Below, one piece after another: positions 35,092 through 43,356 of a stretch of 64,000 nt of DNA; within the stretch, counting starts at the first letter, position 1; every line of letters starts with the position of its first letter. A program made the translations under genes and the position numbers. The notes beneath the pieces are model-generated. The model saw nothing but the letters and a program-made list of their open reading frames with translations. It made no database searches and had not been told where the DNA came from. The stretch lies in NCBI RefSeq assembly GCF_002532535.1, contig NZ_NQWI01000007.1:30483-94482 (forward strand), read 5' to 3'. Source of the stretch: Candidatus Viridilinea mediisalina (lineage in GTDB: Bacteria > Chloroflexota > Chloroflexia > Chloroflexales > Chloroflexaceae).

Positions 35092-35245
35092 TTTTGCAGA
35101 GATACAGAGATGTTCACCACAGAGACACAGAGAACACAGAGATATGTGTGGCACGGCCATCACCAGTGTTGGCCCTCACTTACTTCCAAACTCTGTGTCC
35201 TCAGTGCCTCTGTGGTTCAATCCTCAGTACCTCTTCTTGTTGATA
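35092..35245. repeat. CACAGAG-type inverted repeat inside the che run
   Basis: TTCACCACAGAGACACAGAG at the left and CTCAGTGCCTCTGTGGTTCA at the right. It occupies most of the gap between the receiver and receptor genes. It is closely related to the copy at 31680. Confidence 0.85.
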
Positions 35246-35320
35246 TGGTGGATTCCTTGTTCAAAAAACTCTATACATCCTTGTCTCCATCACTAATTCC
35301 CTACCCAAATGAGGTGTCCC

Positions 35321-37156
35321 ATGCGACTCTCCATTCGACTCAAGCTCTTGTTATCCTTCGGAATCCTGTTGGTCATGATGATCGCGTTGAGCGGCGTCTC
35401 CCTCTTCCAAATGGCGGAGATGAACGAGCAGGCGGAATTTGTTGGCGATAATATTATCCCTTCGCTCACCGATACCTTCGCCATGCGCCGGGCCATCAAT
35501 CGCCATCGCGGGCTGCAAGCCTCGCTGCTCGTCTATAGCGATCAGGAGCAAGTCCGGCGCGTTTTGAGTGAAATGGCCGATGAAGAACGAACAATGACCG
35601 AATTGCTCGAGCGCTATCCCCAATATTTTGTTGAGGATGCAGAAGAGGCGGCCTATCAAAAGATCCGGAGTGAGTGGATCGAGATGGTGCGGATCGTTAA
35701 CAGTGAACTCATTCCAACCTTCCAGCGCGGTGATGAGGAGGCGGCTGAGGCGATCTTTGGTGATTTGCGTGTGAACTTTGACCGCGTGATGGATGGTGCC
35801 CAGGATTTGCGTAATGTGGTTGTCGCCCAGTCTGAGACGGCGGTGGCATCCGTACAACAAGCCTATGAAGCATCGCAGATGATGATCTTCATCTTCTCTG
35901 GGATTCTACTCACGGTGGCTTTGGTCTTGGGCCTTGTGCTCTCGAGTATGATTGCGCGCAATATTGCCAAATTGGCCACCGCGACCACCGATGTGGCCTC
36001 CGGTAATCTGGAGCGCCAAGTGGAACTGAATAGCGGCGATGAGTTGGCCGATCTAGGGGGCCAGTTCAACAAGATGGTTGAACAGTTACGGATCGCCCGC
36101 GATAAAGAACAGGCTGCCCGTGCGATAGATGAGGCCCGCAATGAGCAGGAGCGCCAGATGCGCCAATCGCTCCAGGATGCGGTCAATATCTATAGCGCCT
36201 TCATTAGCAAGGTGGCTTCGGGTGACCTCACCGCCCGCGTGACGCCCCAGGGCGATAATGATATGCAACGCATTGGCCACGATCTCAATGCGATGGTTGA
36301 GGGTTTGCATAGCATTACCCGCCAGGTGCAAGAGGCGAATGCCAATATCGCCGCCGCTGCCGCTGAGATTATGGCCGCTACAACCCAGCAGGCCGCCTCT
36401 GCCTCGGAACAGTCGGCAGCGATTACCCAGACCACTACCACCATCGAGGAGGTTAAGGCGATTGCGCTTCAGACCGCCCAGCAGGCCGCGCAGGTGGCTC
36501 AGGATAGTCAGAATGCGCTGAATGCCGCCCGCCAAGGCACCCAGTCGGTTGAGGAGACGGTTGCGGGCATGACGCAGATCCGTACCCGTGTTGAGACGAT
36601 TGCCCAGACCATCCTTGGTCTCGCTGAACAGACCCAGGCGATTGGTGCGATTACGGCGACGGTGAGCGAGTTGGCCGATCAGAGCAACCTGCTGGCGCTC
36701 AATGCGGCGATTGAGGCCGCCCGCGCCGGTGAACAGGGTAAGTCCTTTGCCGTCGTTGCCCAGCATGTCCGTGAATTGGCTGAACGCTCCAAGAATGCCA
36801 CCCAGCAGGTGCGCGAAATCCTCAGCGAAATCCAGAAGGCTACCAACGCTGCCGTGCTGGTGACCGAAGAGGGCACCAAGGGGGTTGAAAGCGGGGCGAA
36901 ACTGGCCGGTCAAGCGGGTCAGGTCATTCACCGCATTGCCAGCGAAGTTGAAGGCGGTGCCCAAGCCAACGTGCAGATGGCCGCTGCCGCCCAGCAGCAG
37001 ACCGCTGGCATGGAGCAGATTGGCCAAGCCATGGGCAGCATCCAGCAGGCCACCACCCAGGCCCTCGCCTCCACGCGCCAGGCCGAACGCGCCGCCCAAG
37101 ACCTGCACGCCCTCTCGCAGACTCTGCAGAAGACTGTGGCGACCTATCGCCTGTGA
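35321..37156 (+). CDS. Methyl-accepting chemotaxis protein
   Basis: A 611-residue receptor. Helix 1 (about 5-27), a four-helix-bundle-type sensor domain of ~150 residues, helix 2 (~186-210), HAMP (~210-262), a second HAMP-like segment (~290-345, VASGDLTARVTPQGDNDMQRIGHDLNAM), then the signalling domain with the conserved hairpin ELADQSNLLALNAAIEAARAGEQG. The ATG at 35321 is taken because GAGGTG precedes it; an ATG 12 bases upstream is in frame. The sensor cue is unknown. It is the only receptor in the operon and likely the specific input to the CheA at 37404. Confidence 0.94.
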   Translation: MRLSIRLKLLLSFGILLVMMIALSGVSLFQMAEMNEQAEFVGDNIIPSLTDTFAMRRAINRHRGLQASLLVYSDQEQVRRVLSEMADEERTMTELLERYPQYFVEDAEEAAYQKIRSEWIEMVRIVNSELIPTFQRGDEEAAEAIFGDLRVNFDRVMDGAQDLRNVVVAQSETAVASVQQAYEASQMMIFIFSGILLTVALVLGLVLSSMIARNIAKLATATTDVASGNLERQVELNSGDELADLGGQFNKMVEQLRIARDKEQAARAIDEARNEQERQMRQSLQDAVNIYSAFISKVASGDLTARVTPQGDNDMQRIGHDLNAMVEGLHSITRQVQEANANIAAAAAEIMAATTQQAASASEQSAAITQTTTTIEEVKAIALQTAQQAAQVAQDSQNALNAARQGTQSVEETVAGMTQIRTRVETIAQTILGLAEQTQAIGAITATVSELADQSNLLALNAAIEAARAGEQGKSFAVVAQHVRELAERSKNATQQVREILSEIQKATNAAVLVTEEGTKGVESGAKLAGQAGQVIHRIASEVEGGAQANVQMAAAAQQQTAGMEQIGQAMGSIQQATTQALASTRQAERAAQDLHALSQTLQKTVATYRL

Positions 37157-37372
37157 TGAGGAACAGAAGAACAGAAGAACAGAGGAACAGAGGAACAGAG
37201 GAACAGAGGAACAGAAGAACAGAGGAACAGAAGAACAGAAGAACAGAGGAACAGAAGAACAGAAGAACAGAAGAATAGTTACACAAACTAAATAGATCTC
37301 TGTTCCCCTGTTCATTTGTTCTCTGTTCTGTCCCCCCCCCCTGTTCATTTGTTCTCTGTTCTGTCCCCCCAT
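37157..37372. repeat. Octamer array (GAACAGAR)n and inverted partner
   Basis: About fifteen 8-bp units, GAACAGAA or GAACAGAG, at ~37159-37276, then TCTGTTCCCC and two copies of a ~35-bp unit CCTGTTCATTTGTTCTCTGT followed by a C-run. The array and its complement could pair in the transcript between the receptor and cheA genes. Confidence 0.9.
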
Positions 37373-37403
37373 ACCCCCAACCCAAAGCTTGTGAGAAAAC
37401 ACC

Positions 37404-39917
37404 ATGCTGACAGATGCCGAAATCATTGCCCAGGTCTTTGCGGCCTTCAAGGCCGAGCAGGCCGAGCACCGCCAGGCTGTCGGCGAGCTGTTGCTCGACT
37501 TGGAGCGCGAGCCTGATCGCCCCGATCGGCGTGCCGTACTCGACCAACTCTTCCGTGAGGCCCATAGCCTTAAGGGTGGCGCACGGGCCGCTGGGGTCGC
37601 CAGTATCGAGCAGATTGCCCATCGGATTGAGGATATCTTCTCTGCGGTGCGCCAAGGCTCACTGGCCTTGACTCCCGAACGCTGCGATCCTATCTATGCG
37701 GCTCTCGATCTGATCGGGAGCCTCATGGAGCAGATTGCGCCCGGCGTTGAGCCTGAACCGTCACTCTATAATGCGAATCTAGAGCAGTTGGCAGCGGTTG
37801 TGCAAGCCGCCCACGCGGAAGTTGAAGCTGCCGCGTCTCCTGCGGCGGAGGCTCCGTCCGCCTCGCAAGCCACGACCGCCCCGCAAGCCACGCCCACCTC
37901 TGAGCCCTCGTCCGTCTCAGAGGTACCTCCAGAACCACCGGCTGCCGTGATGGCTGCGGTGCCTGCGCCAGAACCACCGGCTGCCGTGACGGCTGCGGTG
38001 CCTGCGCCAGAACCTGTTGCTGCTGCCGAGCCAGAGGTGGAGGTGGAGCCGCAAGCGCCTGTGCCCGAACCGCTCCGTAGCCCGACACAAACCGCCGATG
38101 AGACGGTGCGCCTGCCGATTACTGTGCTTGATGGGTTGATGAATGAGGCTGGTGAGTTGATGACATGCTCGCTGCGGGCGCGTCAGTTGGCCCGTGAGGC
38201 CCAGACGTTGCAAGACCTGCCGGCGCGCTGGCGGCGGATGTGGCGGCGTGTCAGTCCTAGCCTCAAGCGCATGCGTGGCAATGGTGCCAGCCTCCAGCCT
38301 GTGGTACACCATCTCAGTGATCGCGTGGCCAATAATGGGGCTTCAAGCAGGACCATTCATGAAACGAGTGAGCAGGAGTTGCTGCTTGATACGCTCGAAC
38401 ATGCCAATGTGCTGATCAACGAACTCATGGCAAGTCTCGATCAGTTGGCGCGTCAGGCTACTGAGGATCAAACGAGGCTGGCCGCAGTGACTGATCGCAT
38501 GCATGGTCAGATTCGGCGCACCCGTATGCTGCCCCTGCTGACCCTGATCAACCCGCTGCGCCTCCAGTTGCGCGATATGGCCCGTGTAGCCAATAAGCGC
38601 GTGGCGCTCAATCTGGATGACCGGGGCGCTGAGGCTGATCGACAGGTCCTCGAGCAGTTGCGCGAAGTGCTGATGCACCTGCTGCGTAACGCAGTTGATC
38701 ACGGCATCGAAACGCCTCAAGAGCGGCTCGCCAAGGGCAAGCCGGAGGTTGGCACGATTACGCTCCATGCCGAAGTGAGTGGCGACCGCTTGCGCCTCGT
38801 GATTGAAGATGATGGCGCTGGCCTCGACCACGAGGGGATCAAGCGCCGCGCCCTCGCCAGCGGCTTGATGAACAATGTCGAGATCGAACGGGCAAGCCCT
38901 GCCGAACTCTACGACCTGATCTTTCTGCCGGGCTTCTCGACTCGCCAGACCGTCAGCGCCCTTTCGGGGCGCGGCGTGGGCCTGGATGTCGTGCGGACCC
39001 GCGTCGAACGTATGCACGGGCGCGTCAATGTGCAGTTTGAGCCGGGCAAGACAACCAGCTTCGTGATTGATGTGCCCCTCTCGTTGACCAGTTCCCACGG
39101 GCTGCTGCTGCGTGCCGCTGGCGGTATCTACGTCCTGCCCCTCGATGCTGTGCAGCGCATCGTCATGCCCGAACCAGGTCAAATCCAGAGACTTGAAGGC
39201 CGTCCAGTCCTGCGCCTTGGCGAACGGGCCCTCCCCCTCGCCACCCTCGATGATCTCTTAGGCTTCGGCAGTGATCGGGCCAACAGCGCCCACGGCCTAG
39301 CCCTACTGCTCGGCAGTGGCGAACGCCAGATCGCCTGTCTGGTTGAAGCAATCCTGGGCGAACAGGAACTGGTCGTCCATCGGCTGCCCACACCGCTCCA
39401 GCGTGTCCGCTTCGTCTCTGGGGCTACCATCCTGGCCGACGGGCGGGTCGTGCCCATTCTGGATGCAGTAGATCTCGTGCGCGCCACAACGGGCGCCCAA
39501 CGCTCCCTGAGCCTTGAGGTGAACGAAGAGCAGGAGCAGCGCATGCCGCTCATTCTGGTAGCCGACGACTCGATTACCACCCGCACGCTCGAAAAGAATA
39601 TCCTTGAAGCCGCTGGCTACCAGGTGCGCCTCGCCACCGACGGCCAAGAGGCCCTTGAGGAACTGCGTCGTTTGGCTGATGACGGCGGCTGCGACCTACT
39701 GTTGAGCGACATTGACATGCCACGGCTCAACGGCTTCGACCTCACAGCCCAGGTGCGCTCTGACACCAAACTCCGCCACCTCCCCGTCGTGCTTGTCACC
39801 TCCCTCGACAGCGCCGCCGACCGCGAGCGCGGCGTAGAGGCCGGTGCCGATGCCTATATTATCAAACGTTCGTTTGATCAGCAGACGCTGTTGGATACCA
39901 TTGCCCAATTGATCTAG
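37404..39917 (+). CDS. cheA: CheA-type histidine kinase with C-terminal receiver
   Basis: An 837-residue chemosensory kinase. P1/Hpt with phospho-His54 (REAHSLKGGARAAG); a long Ala/Pro/Glu linker (~140-230) with two near-identical PEPPAAV(M/T)AAVPA units; P3 dimerisation helices from ~235; P4 ATPase (LLRNAVDHGIETPQER, DDGAGLD, SGRGVGLDVV); P5 CheW-like domain; and a receiver with phospho-Asp769 (LLLSDIDMPRLNGF). A CheA with a fused receiver is typical of FrzE- or ChpA-like systems steering surface motility rather than flagella. No CheZ or CheX is seen. It lies in the middle of the operon. Confidence 0.95.
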   Translation: MLTDAEIIAQVFAAFKAEQAEHRQAVGELLLDLEREPDRPDRRAVLDQLFREAHSLKGGARAAGVASIEQIAHRIEDIFSAVRQGSLALTPERCDPIYAALDLIGSLMEQIAPGVEPEPSLYNANLEQLAAVVQAAHAEVEAAASPAAEAPSASQATTAPQATPTSEPSSVSEVPPEPPAAVMAAVPAPEPPAAVTAAVPAPEPVAAAEPEVEVEPQAPVPEPLRSPTQTADETVRLPITVLDGLMNEAGELMTCSLRARQLAREAQTLQDLPARWRRMWRRVSPSLKRMRGNGASLQPVVHHLSDRVANNGASSRTIHETSEQELLLDTLEHANVLINELMASLDQLARQATEDQTRLAAVTDRMHGQIRRTRMLPLLTLINPLRLQLRDMARVANKRVALNLDDRGAEADRQVLEQLREVLMHLLRNAVDHGIETPQERLAKGKPEVGTITLHAEVSGDRLRLVIEDDGAGLDHEGIKRRALASGLMNNVEIERASPAELYDLIFLPGFSTRQTVSALSGRGVGLDVVRTRVERMHGRVNVQFEPGKTTSFVIDVPLSLTSSHGLLLRAAGGIYVLPLDAVQRIVMPEPGQIQRLEGRPVLRLGERALPLATLDDLLGFGSDRANSAHGLALLLGSGERQIACLVEAILGEQELVVHRLPTPLQRVRFVSGATILADGRVVPILDAVDLVRATTGAQRSLSLEVNEEQEQRMPLILVADDSITTRTLEKNILEAAGYQVRLATDGQEALEELRRLADDGGCDLLLSDIDMPRLNGFDLTAQVRSDTKLRHLPVVLVTSLDSAADRERGVEAGADAYIIKRSFDQQTLLDTIAQLI

Positions 39918-39970
39918 CTTTTTTATTCTGTTCGGGGTTGGGGCCAAGCCCCAAAGCATGGGAGCTTGCC

Positions 39971-40432
39971 ATGATGATCGAAGCGAAACCCACACCAAGT
40001 TCAACCGATGCACCCTTAGTGGTCACCTTCAAAGTAGGACGCCAGATCTATGCGTTGCCGCTCAGTGCGGTGTTGCAAGTGGTACGCCTGCCGGCCCTGA
40101 CGGTGGTGCCGGGGGCGCCGCCGGGCATGTGTGGGATGCTCAATCTGCGTAGTACCTTCATTCCTGTGCTTGATGCGCGGATCATTTTGGGCGAAACAAG
40201 CGCAATAAGCATCGAGAGTCAAGTAATCATCCTCAACGCCAGCGGTGATGGCCAAGCGGAAGGCGGATTGCTGGTTGATGCCGTAGATATTGTGCGCCAC
40301 TATCCCTCCGGTAGCTTCGCCGCTGTGAACGGCGGCGATGCGCTGGTGGTTGGCCTCCTGCGCGACGGTGCTGAAACAGCGGTTGTGCTTGACCCAGCAG
40401 TCTTAGTTATGCGCGCCCAGCGGACTGCGTGA
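39971..40432 (+). CDS. cheW: CheW-like chemotaxis coupling protein, second copy
   Basis: A 153-residue CheW domain: VVTFKVGRQIYALPLSAVLQVVRLPALTVVPGAPPGMCGMLNLRSTFIPVLDARIILG. The ATG at 39971 follows GGGAG; a longer frame from 39938 has no ribosome site. It follows cheA by ~50 bases and precedes cheB. It lacks the N-terminal helix of the first CheW (33976), so the two are not simple duplicates. It may couple the same or a different receptor to CheA (inference). Confidence 0.92.
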   Translation: MMIEAKPTPSSTDAPLVVTFKVGRQIYALPLSAVLQVVRLPALTVVPGAPPGMCGMLNLRSTFIPVLDARIILGETSAISIESQVIILNASGDGQAEGGLLVDAVDIVRHYPSGSFAAVNGGDALVVGLLRDGAETAVVLDPAVLVMRAQRTA

Positions 40433-40552
40433 ACCTTGGTGCTACCTGTCTGCTACAATGGTATGTATTCATAACGTACCGTCGGTAAGGGTATCGGAAA
40501 ACTATTTCCTATATCCCATTTCCTATATCCTATTTCTTATACAGAGGTAAAT

Positions 40553-41626
40553 ATGGATCAGCAGCGGCCCATTCGGGTGCTGGTGGTAGAAGACTCGCCT
40601 GCACAGTGTGAGTTAATTGTGAGTCTTTTGCAGCGTGCAGGCGGCTTTGAGGTGGTTGGCACCGCCGATAATGGGAGTACTGCGGTTCGCGTCACCGAAA
40701 CGTTGCGTCCCAGCGTGGTAGCTATGGATATCCATATGCCGGTTATGGACGGCTATGAGGCGACGCGCCAGATCATGCAGCGTTGCCCTACGCCGATTGT
40801 GATGTTTAGCAATAGTGCCGGCGATGCCGACCGGCGTTCGATGCAAGCGTTGGCTGCTGGTGCGCTGGCGGTCGTGCGTAAACCAGGCAGCCTCTTGACT
40901 GCTACGAGTGGCGAGGAGCGTGATACCTTCCTGCGTATGTTGCGGCTGATGGCCGGGGTTCGCGTGGTGACACGCCATGCCCCTCGCCCTCCGGTGGTGA
41001 TCGCGCCGCAACTGCGGGTCAACGGGGTTGGGGCGCCCGAAATCTTGGCGGTAGCCTCCTCGACTGGCGGGCCAGCAGCGTTGCAAGCGCTCTTTGCTGG
41101 CTTAGGAGCCAACTTCCCCTTGCCGATTGTGGTGGCCCAACATATCGCCCGTGGCTTTACGGGTGCCCTAGTGGATTGGCTTGATACCGTGGTGCCCCTG
41201 CGTACTGCGATTCTCACCGGCGAAACACGTCTCCTGCCTGGCTGGATCTACTTCCCTCCTGATGATGCCCATCTTGAGGTGGTAGGACGCCAATTTGCCC
41301 GTCCGCGCCCCAATCGCCCCGATGATCGCTACTGCCCAAGTGCCGATGTGCTCTTTGGTTCGGTTGCCCACGCCTACGGCGCCCGCGCCATCGGCGTCAT
41401 CCTGACCGGCATGGGCGATGATGGTTCCATTGGTTTGCTGCATCTACGCCAAGCCGGCGCCCCCACCTTGGGCCAAGATGAAGCCACCTGTGTCGTCTTC
41501 GGAATGCCCCACGCCGCCCAAGCCGCCGGGGCAGTTGTCCAGATGCTGCCCCTTGGTGGTCTCGCTGGTGCGGTTTTGACCACTATTTCCAACAACAGAA
41601 ACGAGAAAATAGAAAATAGAAAATAA
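40553..41626 (+). CDS. cheB: Chemotaxis protein-glutamate methylesterase
   Basis: A 357-residue CheB. An N-terminal receiver (phospho-Asp59 in VVAMDIHMPVMDGY) regulates a C-terminal methylesterase with Ser170 in VASSTGGPAAL, His197 in VVAQHIARGF and Asp in LTGMGDDGSIG. It removes methyl groups from receptors, opposing CheR next door. The last ~10 residues (NNRNEKIENRK) and the stop codon are encoded by a GAAAATA heptamer repeat, so the native tail has probably been replaced. A TGC-TACAAT extended -10 at 40451-40459 may give an internal start. Confidence 0.94.
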   Translation: MDQQRPIRVLVVEDSPAQCELIVSLLQRAGGFEVVGTADNGSTAVRVTETLRPSVVAMDIHMPVMDGYEATRQIMQRCPTPIVMFSNSAGDADRRSMQALAAGALAVVRKPGSLLTATSGEERDTFLRMLRLMAGVRVVTRHAPRPPVVIAPQLRVNGVGAPEILAVASSTGGPAALQALFAGLGANFPLPIVVAQHIARGFTGALVDWLDTVVPLRTAILTGETRLLPGWIYFPPDDAHLEVVGRQFARPRPNRPDDRYCPSADVLFGSVAHAYGARAIGVILTGMGDDGSIGLLHLRQAGAPTLGQDEATCVVFGMPHAAQAAGAVVQMLPLGGLAGAVLTTISNNRNEKIENRK

Positions 41627-41633
41627 GTTTGCG

Positions 41634-41716
41634 GCAATCTACAATCTACAATCTACAATCTACAATCTACAATCTACAATCTACAATCTACAATCTACAA
41701 TCTACAATCTACAATC
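41634..41716. repeat. Heptamer array (CAATCTA)n between cheB and cheR
   Basis: Nearly twelve uninterrupted 7-bp units, followed by GTAAATGGTATTATGC, the usual end of this element family. It fills the gap between the cheB stop and the cheR start. One frame stays open through the array (reading STIYNLQ repeatedly) and joins cheR in frame. Confidence 0.95.
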
Positions 41717-41733
41717 GTAAATGGTATTATGCT

Positions 41734-43158
41734 ATGGATCTGAACGACGATCTCTACCGACGCTTCCGCGATCTCTTACTCGAACGTGCGGGCTTGCACT
41801 ACCCGGAGCGCCGCCGGAGCGATCTGGCCCACGGCCTTACCCAGGCCGCCAATACCTGTGGCCTAGAAAATCTGGAGAACCTCTATCGCGGGATGGCCGA
41901 CGGTGGGACGATTTGGGATATGGCGATTATCCAGTTGACGATTGGCGAGACCTATTTTTTTCGTAATGGGGCCCAGTTTGCCGCGTTGCGGCAACAGATC
42001 ATCCCTGACCTGATGGAACGCCGTGGCCCCGTGCGCAGCCTGCGGCTCTGGAGTGCCGGTTGTGCCACTGGCGAGGAACCCTATTCCTTGGCGATGCTGC
42101 TCGCTGATCTCTTGCCTGCCCAGCCCGAATGGCAAGTGAGCATCCTCGCCACCGACATCAACCCCCATTTCTTGCAACGCGCCCGCGAAGCGCTCTATGG
42201 CAACTGGTCATTCCGCGAGACACCCGAAGCGCTACGCGCACGCTTCTTTACCCCTGAAGGAACACGCTGGCGCCTCAATGCCGACTTGCGCCGTCAAATC
42301 ATCTTTGCGCGCCTCAATCTTGCCGAAGCCTGCTATCCTGCCGTCACCAATGGCACCGTCGCCCTCGATCTGATCGTCTGCCGCAATGTGACCATCTATT
42401 TCGATGAGGCCACCACGCGCCAAGTGGTGCAACGCTTCTACGCTGCCCTCGCGCCGGGAGGCTGGCTCATTGTTGGCCATGCCGAACCCCACGCCGACAT
42501 CTATCGCGCCTTCGAGACCCACAATGTGCCTGGTTCGGTTCTCTATCGCAAACCCCTGAACGCCCCGGCCTTCGTGACGGTTAGCCCCGGTAAACCAGCA
42601 GTCGCCCTGCCTGCACCCAGCTTACCGCCGATCCAACTGCCCGCCCCAAATCTCGCCCCCCGGCATGTTCCTGCAGTCGTGCAGCCCACTACAACTCAGG
42701 CTGCGCCCATCACAACTCAGGCTGCACCCACAGAGACCAATGTGAGCCGACCTGCGGCCCGTCCCGACCTCTTGGCCCCCGGGCGCGAGGCGGCCAACCG
42801 TGGCGATTGGCGTAGCGCCCGTGCAAGTGTAGAAGCGGCCCTCTCGGTTGATCCCCTCCAAGCAGCGGGCCACTACCTACTCGGCCAAATCCTCGAACAC
42901 CTCGGCGAACTTGATGCCGCCCTTAGCGCCTATCGGCGCAGCGTCTACCTCGAACCCACCTGGGTACTTGGGAGCATCGGCATGGCCAACGTCTGGCGCC
43001 AGACTGGCCACCTCGCCGAGGCGCGCCGTGGCCTCCGCAGCGCCCTCTATCAACTCGACCGCATGCCCCCCGATAAGGCCATCGCTGGCACCGACGATAC
43101 CACCGCCGCCGAACTGAGCGCCTATGTGCGGGCCCAGTTGGAGTTGTTGAATAGGTAG
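41734..43158 (+). CDS. cheR: Chemotaxis protein methyltransferase with TPR tail
   Basis: A 474-residue CheR. N-terminal helical domain ~1-75, catalytic SAM domain with RLWSAGCATGEEPYSLAMLL, ILATDINPHFLQRAREALYG, LDLIVCRNVTIYFDEATTRQVVQRF and GGWLIVGHAEP. A Pro/Thr-rich linker (~290-350) then leads to TPR-like helices (AGHYLLGQILEHLGELDAALSAYRRSVYLEP). It methylates receptor glutamates. TPR tails occur in CheR proteins of alternative chemosensory systems. The ATG at 41734 fits the family start; a TTG at 41629 would add a tail encoded by the heptamer array and is rejected. Confidence 0.94.
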   Translation: MDLNDDLYRRFRDLLLERAGLHYPERRRSDLAHGLTQAANTCGLENLENLYRGMADGGTIWDMAIIQLTIGETYFFRNGAQFAALRQQIIPDLMERRGPVRSLRLWSAGCATGEEPYSLAMLLADLLPAQPEWQVSILATDINPHFLQRAREALYGNWSFRETPEALRARFFTPEGTRWRLNADLRRQIIFARLNLAEACYPAVTNGTVALDLIVCRNVTIYFDEATTRQVVQRFYAALAPGGWLIVGHAEPHADIYRAFETHNVPGSVLYRKPLNAPAFVTVSPGKPAVALPAPSLPPIQLPAPNLAPRHVPAVVQPTTTQAAPITTQAAPTETNVSRPAARPDLLAPGREAANRGDWRSARASVEAALSVDPLQAAGHYLLGQILEHLGELDAALSAYRRSVYLEPTWVLGSIGMANVWRQTGHLAEARRGLRSALYQLDRMPPDKAIAGTDDTTAAELSAYVRAQLELLNR

Positions 43159-43174
43159 GGAACAATAAAACTGT

Positions 43175-43275
43175 GATGCCTTCGCCCCTCTCCCACAACG
43201 TGGGAGAGGCGGTGCCCTGCCCTTCGACAAGCTCAGGGGCCGCTTGCCGAAGGGGGTAGGGGGTGAGGGCCATTC
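43175..43275. repeat. CCTCTCCC palindrome block
   Basis: GCCCCTCTCCCACAACGTGG followed by GAGAGGC, then CCCTTCGACAAGCTCAGGGG and GGGGGTAGGGGGTGAGGGCC. It resembles 14988-15030. It lies in the gap between the convergent cheR and subtilase genes. Confidence 0.75.
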
Positions 43276-43356
43276 AGAGCATCCCAAAGCCCTAGCTGTA
43301 ACTTCAGGAGCATGTGTTCTGTCCGCAGTTTCGCCACTCACCACTCATAATTCACC

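Noticed and set aside
36086..37450. 454-residue frame antisense to the MCP gene
   Set aside because: It results from the base composition of the receptor gene and the octamer array; no start site or family features.
41629..41733. N-terminal extension of CheR through the heptamer array
   Set aside because: It would need a TTG without ribosome site and yields only STIYNLQ repeats; the CheR family starts at 41734.
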